A stretch of 15,874 nucleotides of DNA from Fimenecus sp052273845. GTDB taxonomy: Bacteria; Bacillota; Clostridia; Oscillospirales; Acutalibacteraceae. Numbering within the stretch: position 1 is the stretch's first letter; each line of letters begins with the position of its first letter. Shown in pieces: positions 8,070-14,815 of this stretch. A program made the translations under genes and the position numbers. The notes under the pieces were generated by a model. It did not search any database. It was not told the DNA's origin and saw only the letters and a program-made list of their open reading frames with translations. The stretch lies in NCBI GenBank assembly GCA_052273845.1, contig DAVZHM010000040.1:1-15874 (forward strand), written 5' to 3'.

Positions 8070-9260
8070 ATGCAAAATGTATCCACTTTACAAAATCGGC
8101 TTTGTTCTTTGGTTTTATTCCGCGCCCTGCTACAAGACGGCGCGGTTTCTGCTTTTATGCGGTTGCGCCTGTCAGAACAGGCAGACGAAAAAACAGCGAT
8201 TGCAGAAACGGCATCGTTTACCGCGGCGCTGTTTGACAAAGGCGACAACCTAAGCGACTATGTACTTAACCTCGTGTTGGAGGATGAAAACGCTTATATC
8301 CGCCGCGCGGGCGAAGGCGCGTTTACCGATGCTTACCGACAGGCGCTTGATACCGAACTTTCCATTTTACAGGATTTGTGTGATTTAACGCCCGAAGATG
8401 TGCGCGCGTTCACAGGGATTACCCTCCCCTTTCCTGCCTGGCAAAACACGCCGTATGATTTGCACGAAATCTACGCACAGCGGGTGCGGGACATCGGGAA
8501 AGTCGGCTACGGCATTTTTGCAAAATACCATATGTTCTCTTTAAAAGACGGCAAAATCGCCCCCGTAAAGCACCCCGACGAACAGCGGCTTTCGGATTTC
8601 TCGGGCTATGAAGCCGAGCGCAGCCGTATTATTGCCAACACAAAAGCGTTGCTTGCGGGCAACCCGTGCAACAACGTTTTGCTTTACGGCGACGCAGGTT
8701 CGGGCAAAAGCAGTACGGTCAAAGCCATTGTTAACGAGTATAAAGACGATGGGCTTCGTTTGATTGAAGTCAAAAAAAGCGAACTGTATTTCCTGCCTGA
8801 TATTATGGACAAGCTATCCTGCAATCCGCTGAAATTCATTATTTTCATTGACGATTTGAGTTTCGCCGCCGACGATGCGGATTTCGGCGCGCTCAAAGCG
8901 ATTTTGGAAGGCAGTGTGTCGGGCAGAAGCCACAACATTGCCATTTATGCAACTTCCAACCGCCGCCATTTGGTCAAAGAACGGCTTTCCGACCGTGATG
9001 GGGACGATTTGCATTTGCAGGACACCATTCAGGAACTGACCAGTCTTTCGGCAAGATTCGGGTTGAAAATCACATTCTCGAAACCCGACAAACGGCTGTA
9101 TGAAGACATTGTGCGGGATTTGGCAAAACAGCATCACATTGATATGCCCGAAACGGAACTGTTCCTGCAAGCTGAAGCACACGCGCTTCGCAACGGCGGC
9201 AGAAGTCCGCGCACGGCAAAGCAATTCATTGAATATTTGGCTTATTCTTCCAAAAATTGA
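8070..9260 (+). CDS. DUF815-family AAA+ ATPase
   Basis: This 396-residue predicted cytoplasmic protein matches the DUF815 group of AAA+ ATPases by its layout. An N-terminal helical region of about 195 residues is followed by an ATPase core with Walker A GDAGSGKSS (207-215), Walker B FIIFIDD (256-262), a sensor-1 style ATSNRRH (294-300) and a C-terminal GGRSPRTAKQF (376-386) in the sensor-2/lid area. Its substrate and cellular role are not established; the fold predicts ATP-driven remodelling of a partner. I chose ATG at 8070 because CGGAG lies 9 nt upstream. The in-frame ATG at 8001 has no Shine-Dalgarno and sits on the rpoB -35. The gene is divergent from rpoB and only 62 bp from lacZ. No convincing promoter is visible on the plus strand upstream, and no terminator follows. 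Confidence 0.85.
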   Translation: MQNVSTLQNRLCSLVLFRALLQDGAVSAFMRLRLSEQADEKTAIAETASFTAALFDKGDNLSDYVLNLVLEDENAYIRRAGEGAFTDAYRQALDTELSILQDLCDLTPEDVRAFTGITLPFPAWQNTPYDLHEIYAQRVRDIGKVGYGIFAKYHMFSLKDGKIAPVKHPDEQRLSDFSGYEAERSRIIANTKALLAGNPCNNVLLYGDAGSGKSSTVKAIVNEYKDDGLRLIEVKKSELYFLPDIMDKLSCNPLKFIIFIDDLSFAADDADFGALKAILEGSVSGRSHNIAIYATSNRRHLVKERLSDRDGDDLHLQDTIQELTSLSARFGLKITFSKPDKRLYEDIVRDLAKQHHIDMPETELFLQAEAHALRNGGRSPRTAKQFIEYLAYSSKN

Positions 9261-9286
9261 CTTTTGCCTTATTTATATAGTATACT
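9257..9286 (+). promoter_or_regulatory. Sigma-A promoter of the beta-galactosidase gene
   Basis: TTGACT (9257-9262), an 18-bp spacer and TATACT (9281-9286) give a good promoter whose -35 includes the TGA stop of the upstream ATPase gene. The expected start is near 9293, leaving a short leader of about 30 nt with GAGAGGG some 8 nt before the ATG. I see no convincing cre (catabolite repression) site between it and the gene. Confidence 0.65.
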
Positions 9287-9322
9287 GTTATTCTACATAT
9301 AAAAAACAGAGAGGGAAACACA

Positions 9323-12300
9323 ATGAGAGAAAAACTTTTTGACTGGGAAAATCCCGCCGTCATCAAGCGAAACAAAGAGGACGGTCATGTAATCGCTTTT
9401 GCGTACAACGATGCGGAAAATGCGACAAAAAGGGAAACGCCCGACACCAAAATCACCCTCAACGGGGATTGGAAATTCCATTGGCAAAGAGGGCTGAAAG
9501 ACGAGCCGAAAGATTTTTATTTGACAAATTTCAATGACGAAAATTGGCGCACCATTCCCGTGCCGTCGGTTTGGCAAACGCAACAAACCGGCAGTGTTCC
9601 GTATTACTATGCAAGCACCTTCCCGCGGGCAATTTCGAGAAGCAAAGGGAAAATCCCGTCGATTGACCACGATATGCAGGAAATCGGGCATTATCGCCGC
9701 TATTTCAATCTGCCGAAGTCGTTTGAGGGCAAGGAAATTTTCCTGCACTTCGGCGCGGTAAAATCCGCTTTGGAAGTCTATGTCAACGGGGAATTTGTCG
9801 GCTATTCGCAAGGCTCGATGACGCCGCACGAATTCAATGTGACCAAATATATGAAACCCGGCGAAAACTTGGTGTGCGCAAAAGTTTACCGTTACAGCGA
9901 CGCGACATATATTGAGGACCAGGATATGTGGTGGCTTTGCGGCATTTACCGCGAAGTGTATTTGTTCTGCGAAGAAAAAGTCTGCCTGCGCGACTTCTTT
10001 GTAACCACCGATTTGGACGCAGAATACAAAGACAGTGACACCAATGTGGAAATCACCGTAAACAACTACGCGCCCGACGCAAAAGAAGCAACGGTTACCG
10101 CCGAAATTTTAGACGCAGAAGGTCAAAAACAAACGCTCGGCGCACTTGATGTTGCTATCGCGGCAAACGGCAGCACCACGGTAAACATTCAAAAAGCCGT
10201 AGAAAATCCGCTTAAATGGTCGGCGGAAACTCCGAATCTTTACACCCTTTTGCTCACGCTTGAAGCAGACGGTGTGAAAACCTACAAAGCCATTCGTTTT
10301 GGCTTTAAAAAGGTGGAAATTGTCGGCGAGCAAATCCTCTTTAACGGACAGCCGATGCTTTTGCGCGGTGTCAACCGTCACGATTTCGACCCCGACTACG
10401 GTTGGGCGGTGCCGAAGAAACGGTATTATGAAGATTTAAACTTTATGAAACGCGCCAACATCAATTCCATTCGTACCTCGCACTATCCCGATGACCCGTT
10501 TTTCTATGAACTGTGCGATGAATACGGTTTTTATGTGATGGACGAGTGCGATATGGAAAGCCATGGTGTGCGCCGCAAAGGCGTACCGGGCAGCAATCCC
10601 GTTTGGACGGATGCTGTTGTGGACAAAATGCAGCGTATGGTTCTGCGTGACCGCAACCACGCCTGCGTATTTATGTGGTCTTTGGGCAACGAAGCAGGCG
10701 ACGGCACAAACTTCACCAAAATGAAAGAAGCCGCGCTGAAACTCGACAAAACCCGTCAGTTCCACTACGAGGGCGATTTTGATTTGACGAAATCCGATGT
10801 GATTTCGAGAATGTACCCCTTAAAAGACACCATGGATAAGCTCTGCAACAAAGAGCCGATTACCATTACTTTGTATGACAATATTGCAAACCAACTTGCG
10901 GCGGACTCGAAGCCCATTCCGAAAGAAGCGTACACGAAGCCCGTGATTTTGTGCGAATACGCACACGCTATGGAAAACAGCCTCGGCAACTTCCAGGAAT
11001 ACATGGACGATTTTGAGGCGCACGACCATATGTGCGGCGGGTATATTTGGGACTTTGTAGACCAATCGCTCCGTTTGAAAACGCCGGACGGCGACCATTG
11101 GCTGTACGGCACGGACTTTGAAAAATCCGAGCCGCGCCGCCCCTTGCAGTTGCCGAACACCACGGCAATGACGGGCAGTAACACCTATTTCTGCGCAAAC
11201 GGCATTATCGCCGCCGACCGCAAACCGCACCCCTCCTATTACGAAGTGAAAAAGGTATACTCCGAAATCAAGGTTACCGAAAAAGACCGTGAACAGCAGT
11301 TGTTCACCGTGAAAAACAAGCATTTGTTTACAGACCTTTCCGATATAGAATTTGCGTGGAAAGTGGAAGCCGATGGCGTAGAAGTGGAAAGCGGCATTTG
11401 CGAAAATGTCAACGCCGCGCCGCTTTCCGAAAGCGATTTCACCATTCCCTATTCCAAAGAGAAATTCCCGAAAGATAAGGAATGTGTGCTGACTGTTTCG
11501 TTCCTAAACAAAACGGAAAAACCGTGGTGCGAAAAAGGCTTTGAACAAAGTTTCGACCAATTCGTATTGCAGGAAGCCGTCGCTTTGCCCACAGAACACA
11601 CAGGCGCACCCGTCACCCTTCAAAACGGCACGAACGCCGTTTCGGTGAACGGTGAAAACTTCTCCGTGCGCATTGCGGGCGGGCAGATTGTATCGCTTTG
11701 CTATGACGGCAAGGAAATGCTCAAAGACAGTGTAAAGCCGAACTACTTCCGTGCGGTTACGGACAATGACCTTTCCAACACCAACTTTGTGCCGTTCTTA
11801 ATTCCGTTCCATCCGTATTACGCGTGGCATCGCGCCACAAACGGCTTGAAAGGCACGGTTGAGAACGCCGAGGTACGCGCCGACGGCAGTGCGAAAATCT
11901 CGGTGAAATGGTCTGTCGGCGGTATGCGCAATGTTTCGTCAGAAATTACGGTTTATCCCGACGGCGCAATTTCTGTGACACACAAAGGCACGCCGACGCG
12001 CACCCTCACCCGCTTCGGTACGCAAATGGCGTTCTCGGGCGATTTGGAATATGTGAAATGGTACGGCAGAGGGCCGCAAGAAACCTACTGTGACCGCAAA
12101 ACCGGTGCGAGAATTGCGCTCCACGAAATGACCGTCACCGATTTGGAGCACCACTATATGCGTCCGCAGGAAAACGCAAACCGCACCGATGTGCGTTTTG
12201 TGGAGTTGACCGACAAAGACGGCAAAGGCATTCGCTTTGAAGCCGAAGTCGGCACGCCGTTGCAATTCTCGGCATGGCACTACTCGCAAAACGAATTGGA

Positions 12301-12475
12301 AAAAGCAACGCATATCCACGAACTTTTGCATAGAGATATTACCACTTTCAACTTCGACTTGGCGCAGTTGGGCGTGGGCGGCGATATGCCGGGTGATGCG
12401 CATGTGCGCGAGCCGTATATTCTGCACGGCAACCGCGAATACGCATACACTTTTACAATGAAACCGATTCGGTAA
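9323..12475 (+). CDS. lacZ: Beta-galactosidase, LacZ type (glycoside hydrolase family 2)
   Basis: This 1050-residue enzyme should hydrolyse terminal beta-galactosides such as lactose by the retaining mechanism. It has the GH2 order: sugar-binding jelly roll (about 45-220), Ig-like domain, TIM barrel (about 340-640), second Ig-like domain and C-terminal galactosidase small-chain domain. The acid/base is Glu457 in MWSLGNEAGDG and the nucleophile Glu545 in ILCEYAHAM. The metal ligands matching E. coli Glu416 and His418 are Glu412 and His414 in DMESHG. There is no signal peptide, so it is cytoplasmic. After the nucleophile it reads AHAMENS where E. coli has AHAMGNS. The length is close to E. coli LacZ (1024). 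It has its own promoter and terminator and no adjacent permease, kinase or regulator. The exact substrate is inferred. Confidence 0.93.
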   Translation: MREKLFDWENPAVIKRNKEDGHVIAFAYNDAENATKRETPDTKITLNGDWKFHWQRGLKDEPKDFYLTNFNDENWRTIPVPSVWQTQQTGSVPYYYASTFPRAISRSKGKIPSIDHDMQEIGHYRRYFNLPKSFEGKEIFLHFGAVKSALEVYVNGEFVGYSQGSMTPHEFNVTKYMKPGENLVCAKVYRYSDATYIEDQDMWWLCGIYREVYLFCEEKVCLRDFFVTTDLDAEYKDSDTNVEITVNNYAPDAKEATVTAEILDAEGQKQTLGALDVAIAANGSTTVNIQKAVENPLKWSAETPNLYTLLLTLEADGVKTYKAIRFGFKKVEIVGEQILFNGQPMLLRGVNRHDFDPDYGWAVPKKRYYEDLNFMKRANINSIRTSHYPDDPFFYELCDEYGFYVMDECDMESHGVRRKGVPGSNPVWTDAVVDKMQRMVLRDRNHACVFMWSLGNEAGDGTNFTKMKEAALKLDKTRQFHYEGDFDLTKSDVISRMYPLKDTMDKLCNKEPITITLYDNIANQLAADSKPIPKEAYTKPVILCEYAHAMENSLGNFQEYMDDFEAHDHMCGGYIWDFVDQSLRLKTPDGDHWLYGTDFEKSEPRRPLQLPNTTAMTGSNTYFCANGIIAADRKPHPSYYEVKKVYSEIKVTEKDREQQLFTVKNKHLFTDLSDIEFAWKVEADGVEVESGICENVNAAPLSESDFTIPYSKEKFPKDKECVLTVSFLNKTEKPWCEKGFEQSFDQFVLQEAVALPTEHTGAPVTLQNGTNAVSVNGENFSVRIAGGQIVSLCYDGKEMLKDSVKPNYFRAVTDNDLSNTNFVPFLIPFHPYYAWHRATNGLKGTVENAEVRADGSAKISVKWSVGGMRNVSSEITVYPDGAISVTHKGTPTRTLTRFGTQMAFSGDLEYVKWYGRGPQETYCDRKTGARIALHEMTVTDLEHHYMRPQENANRTDVRFVELTDKDGKGIRFEAEVGTPLQFSAWHYSQNELEKATHIHELLHRDITTFNFDLAQLGVGGDMPGDAHVREPYILHGNREYAYTFTMKPIR

Positions 12476-12510
12476 AATTGAGTCAAAGAACAGTTGTGTA
12501 TCATAGCGAA

Positions 12511-12530
12511 GGATTTTGGCAACAAAATCC
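12511..12530 (+). other. GNRA-capped hairpin in the lacZ 3' region
   Basis: GGATTTTG, a GCAA loop and CAAAATCC form a perfect 8-bp stem with a GNRA tetraloop. It is flanked by a short outer pairing TATCA (12499-12503) with TGATA (12538-12542). It precedes the terminator by about 25 nt and may protect the lacZ mRNA 3' end. The function is inferred. Confidence 0.45.
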
Positions 12531-12555
12531 ATACTTGTGATAAAGCAAGATAAAA

Positions 12556-12599
12556 ACCACCCGAAAAAGATGAATCTCTTTTTCGGGTGGTAATTTTTT
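12556..12599 (+). terminator. Strong rho-independent terminator after lacZ
   Basis: A perfect 15-bp stem (12556-12570 with 12577-12591) with a 6-nt loop is followed by AA and T6. On the minus strand the same stem is followed by a run of five T, so it may also stop transcription from the ilvD side. It lies 80 bp after the lacZ stop. Confidence 0.92.
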
Positions 12600-12629
12600 C
12601 GCGATATTCCGACTTCGTCATCGTGTTAT

Positions 12630-12763
12630 TTTTGCACGGCAAAAGTGATATTGCACCCTTTCGGGTACAGTTTTAATTTATTTGCCAAAAAACGCGGCGA
12701 AGCCGAATAAAACTGTGCAAAGCACAATACCGCTGCGAAGCAATATCACTCGCCTTTAGGCGA
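12630..12763. repeat. Cluster of nested hairpins, probable interspersed palindromic repeat
   Basis: Between the two convergent terminators lies a compact set of inverted repeats. An 11-bp outer pair AGTGATATTGC (12644-12654) and GCAATATCACT (12740-12750) encloses a 9-bp pair ACAGTTTTA (12667-12675) and TAAAACTGT (12708-12716). Small hairpins sit at 12630-12644, 12655-12666 (a GAAA-loop stem on the minus strand), 12695-12705, 12714-12726, 12734-12742 and 12750-12763 (TCGCC-TTTA-GGCGA). No open reading frame with coding character is seen. It resembles REP/MITE-like palindromic repeats in clostridial genomes, but copy number cannot be judged from one window. Confidence 0.55.
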
Positions 12764-12796
12764 AAGAAAACGCCCGCAACACCGAAGCATTGCGGG
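12764..12796 (-). terminator. Intrinsic terminator of ilvD
   Basis: On the minus strand CCCGCAATGC (12796-12787), a UUCG tetraloop and GTGTTGCGGG (12782-12773) form a 10-bp stem closed by C-UUCG-G. It is followed by CGTTTTCTTT. It begins 19 bp after the ilvD stop codon. Confidence 0.88.
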
Positions 12797-12815
12797 AGTG
12801 AATTCTTTAAGAAAG

Positions 12816-14483
12816 TTAAATTTTCATAACTGCGCCGTCTTTTGCAGAGGATACCATTTGCGTATAGCGCGCAAGCCAGCCGCTCTTCACTTTCGGTTCG
12901 TGCGGAACATAAGCTGCTTTGCGTTTTGCCAATTCCTCGTCAGAAACACGGACATTAACGAAAGCGTTCGGGATATCAATGTCAATGATATCCCCTTCTT
13001 CTACAAGAGCGATTTCGCCGCCGCAAGCCGCCTCAGGGGCAACGTGCCCGATGGACGCGCCGCGAGATGCACCGGAAAATCTGCCGTCGGTGATGAGTGC
13101 AACGGTTTTATCGAGTTTCATACCGGCAAGGGCGGAAGTCGGGTTGAGCATTTCACGCATACCCGGTCCACCAACAGGGCCTTCATAGCGAATCACCACG
13201 ACATCGCCGTCTTTGATTTTGCCGGTGTAAATTGCCGCAATTGCTTCATCCTCGCTGTCGAACACGCGCGCGGGGCCCGAATGTACCAACATTTCGGGGG
13301 CAACCGCACTGCGTTTCACAACACAGCCGTCTTTGGCAATATTGCCCCACAAAATCGCAATGCCGCCCGTTTCGCTGTACGGATTGTCAATCGGTCGAAT
13401 GGCATCGGTATTCTTAATGTATGCGCCTTCGATGTTTTCGCCGACGGTTTTGCCCGTCACGGTCAAAAGCGACAAATCCAAAAGCCCTTTCTTCGCAAGT
13501 TCAGCCTGCACAGCCGGTACGCCGCCTGCGTTGTTGAGGTCATGCATATGGGTGGGGCCTGCGGGCGCCAAATGGCAAAGGTTCGGCACCTTCGCGCTCA
13601 TTTCGTTAAAGGTTTTTAAATCAATGGGGCAACCTGCCTCTTTGGCGATGGCAAGCAAATGCAAAACGGAGTTCGACGAACAACCGAGCGCCATATCGCA
13701 AGCCAACGCATTGCGCAAGGATTTTTCATTGATAATATCGCGCGCTTTGATATCGTTTTCCACCAAGTGCATAATCGCCATACCTGCGTGCTTGGCAAGT
13801 TGGGTTCTGCCCGCATGCACGGCGGGAATCGTGCCGTTGCCGGGCAGTGCGATACCCAAAGACTCGCAAAGGCAGTTCATACTGTTGGCGGTATACATAC
13901 CCGAGCACGATCCGCACCCCGGGCAGGTGTTGGTTTCAAATTCGCAAAGTTTCGCATCGTCAATCATATCGGCTTTGCGTGCGCCGACGGCTTCAAACAT
14001 TTTGGAAAGCGAAGTTTCCACGCCGTCCACAAGCCCCGACATCATCGGGCCGCCCGAGCAGACCACGGTGGGGATATTGATGCGCAACGCACCGAGCAAC
14101 ATACCGGGAACGATTTTGTCGCAGTTGGGCACGAGCACCAACCCGTCAAAGCCGTGCGCCATTGCCATGGTTTCCACGCTGTCGGCAATCAGTTCGCGCG
14201 AAGGAAGCGAGTATTTCATACCGATGTGCCCCATGGCGATGCCGTCGCAAACGCCGATGGCCGGCACCATAATCGGTGTACCGCCCGCCATACGCACGCC
14301 TGCTTTGACCGCTTCGGTGAGTTTATCCAAGTGGAAATGACCGGGCACGATTTCGCTGTGCGCGGAAACAATCCCGATTAACGGACGCTCCAATTCTTCT
14401 TTTGTATAGCCCATTGCATAAAACAGGCTGCGGTTCGGCGCGCGTTCCACGCCGTTTAAAATATTGTCACTGCGTAATTTCAT
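12816..14483 (-). CDS. ilvD: Dihydroxy-acid dehydratase
   Basis: IlvD removes water from 2,3-dihydroxy-isovalerate and 2,3-dihydroxy-3-methylvalerate, the common step in valine, leucine and isoleucine synthesis. It uses an iron-sulfur cluster and Mg. The 555 residues are a normal full length. Diagnostic motifs are PNCDKIVPGM with Cys121, CPGCGSCSGMYTANSMNCL with Cys193, GCSSNSVLHLLA and DGRFSGASRG with the presumed catalytic Ser470. At the N-terminus VSAHSEIVPGH has Gly where [2Fe-2S] enzymes carry a third cluster Cys, so an E. coli-like oxygen-sensitive [4Fe-4S] enzyme is likely (inference). The ATG at 14483 has TTGGAGG 8 nt upstream. With its own promoter and terminator it appears to be a single-gene unit, not part of an ilv-leu operon. 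Confidence 0.96.
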   Translation of the reverse strand: MKLRSDNILNGVERAPNRSLFYAMGYTKEELERPLIGIVSAHSEIVPGHFHLDKLTEAVKAGVRMAGGTPIMVPAIGVCDGIAMGHIGMKYSLPSRELIADSVETMAMAHGFDGLVLVPNCDKIVPGMLLGALRINIPTVVCSGGPMMSGLVDGVETSLSKMFEAVGARKADMIDDAKLCEFETNTCPGCGSCSGMYTANSMNCLCESLGIALPGNGTIPAVHAGRTQLAKHAGMAIMHLVENDIKARDIINEKSLRNALACDMALGCSSNSVLHLLAIAKEAGCPIDLKTFNEMSAKVPNLCHLAPAGPTHMHDLNNAGGVPAVQAELAKKGLLDLSLLTVTGKTVGENIEGAYIKNTDAIRPIDNPYSETGGIAILWGNIAKDGCVVKRSAVAPEMLVHSGPARVFDSEDEAIAAIYTGKIKDGDVVVIRYEGPVGGPGMREMLNPTSALAGMKLDKTVALITDGRFSGASRGASIGHVAPEAACGGEIALVEEGDIIDIDIPNAFVNVRVSDEELAKRKAAYVPHEPKVKSGWLARYTQMVSSAKDGAVMKI

Positions 14484-14502
14484 AATTTTGCCTCCAAAAG
14501 GA

Positions 14503-14517
14503 AATTTACAAAAGATT
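14503..14517. promoter_or_regulatory. Candidate CodY-like box at the ilvD start site
   Basis: The 15-mer AATTTACAAAAGATT matches the CodY palindrome AATTTTCNGAAAATT at 11 of 14 informative positions. It covers about +1 to +15 of the predicted ilvD transcript, where binding would block initiation. ilvD is a classical CodY target in Firmicutes. The background is A/T-rich, so a chance match is possible, and no codY gene is in the window. Confidence 0.35.
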
Positions 14518-14524
14518 ATCTTCT

Positions 14525-14553
14525 ATTTTATGCGCAACCGCGCTATTTTTCAA
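14525..14553 (-). promoter_or_regulatory. Sigma-A promoter of ilvD
   Basis: The minus strand has TTGAAA (14553-14548), a 17-bp spacer and TAAAAT (14530-14525), with the start predicted near 14518 and a leader of only about 35 nt. There is no room for a T-box or peptide attenuator. The spacer contains a small inverted repeat GCGC-AACC-GCGC (14532-14543). Confidence 0.75.
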
Positions 14554-14572
14554 GGTTTATTTTGTGAAAAAC

Positions 14573-14612
14573 AAAAAATTCGGGCAGGAAATCCCTGCCC
14601 GAACCGTTTTTT
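14573..14612. terminator. Two-way rho-independent terminator between metY remnant region and ilvD
   Basis: A perfect 10-bp stem TTCGGGCAGG (14579-14588) with CCTGCCCGAA (14594-14603) and a 5-nt loop is flanked by T6 on both sides: 14607-14612 on the plus strand and, read from the minus strand, 14578-14573. It follows the last remnant stop on the minus strand and ends metY-side transcription just before the ilvD promoter. Confidence 0.88.
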
Positions 14613-14815
14613 ATTCTTTTTCGATGTGCACATATTTGTGCTCGGTCAAAACGCCGTTGTCGGTAACGGTCAAAAGCGTGCCCCGTTCAAATCGTCATTG
14701 GCATAGCAGCGGTCGCCTGTTTTTATACCGTAAGTCAAGCGAATGCCCACTTGCACCATGCAATTTGGCTTTCGCTTAAAAATTCATATCCTGTGCCGAA
14801 TGCCTCTTTCCGAAA
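14611..14815 (-). pseudogene. Decayed C-terminal remnant, metallophosphoesterase-like
   Basis: Right after the metY stop the minus strand shows protein-like pieces in three frames with no usable open frame. EAFGTGYEFLSESQIAW resembles the segment preceding the late metal-binding part of calcineurin-like phosphoesterases. It is followed after a frame change by GIRLTYGIKTGDRCYANDDL, close to the family's post-GHDH strand (G-I-x-L-x-Y-G-x-K-T-G). After another frame change LTVTDNGVLTEHKYVHIEKE reaches a TAA at 14613-14611. The roughly 70 residues expected between pieces one and two, including GHDH, are missing, so there is at least one internal deletion plus one frameshift. No start codon or ribosome site is evident. 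The family call is from recalled similarity and is moderate. The terminator directly after the stop fits an ancestral gene end. Confidence 0.5.

Noticed and set aside
12600..12796. The hairpin cluster as a CRISPR array.
   Set aside because: There is no direct repeat of constant length, no regular spacers and no cas gene; the pattern is inverted, not direct, repetition.
14564..14779. Small plus-strand frames downstream of ilvD's promoter region (14464-14706, 14564-14779).
   Set aside because: They cross the two-way terminator and the decayed minus-strand remnant, and have no ribosome site or family resemblance.
14484..14815. A T-box or other riboswitch upstream of ilvD.
   Set aside because: The promoter leaves only about 35 nt of leader, too short for any T-box, and no specifier or T-box consensus was seen.
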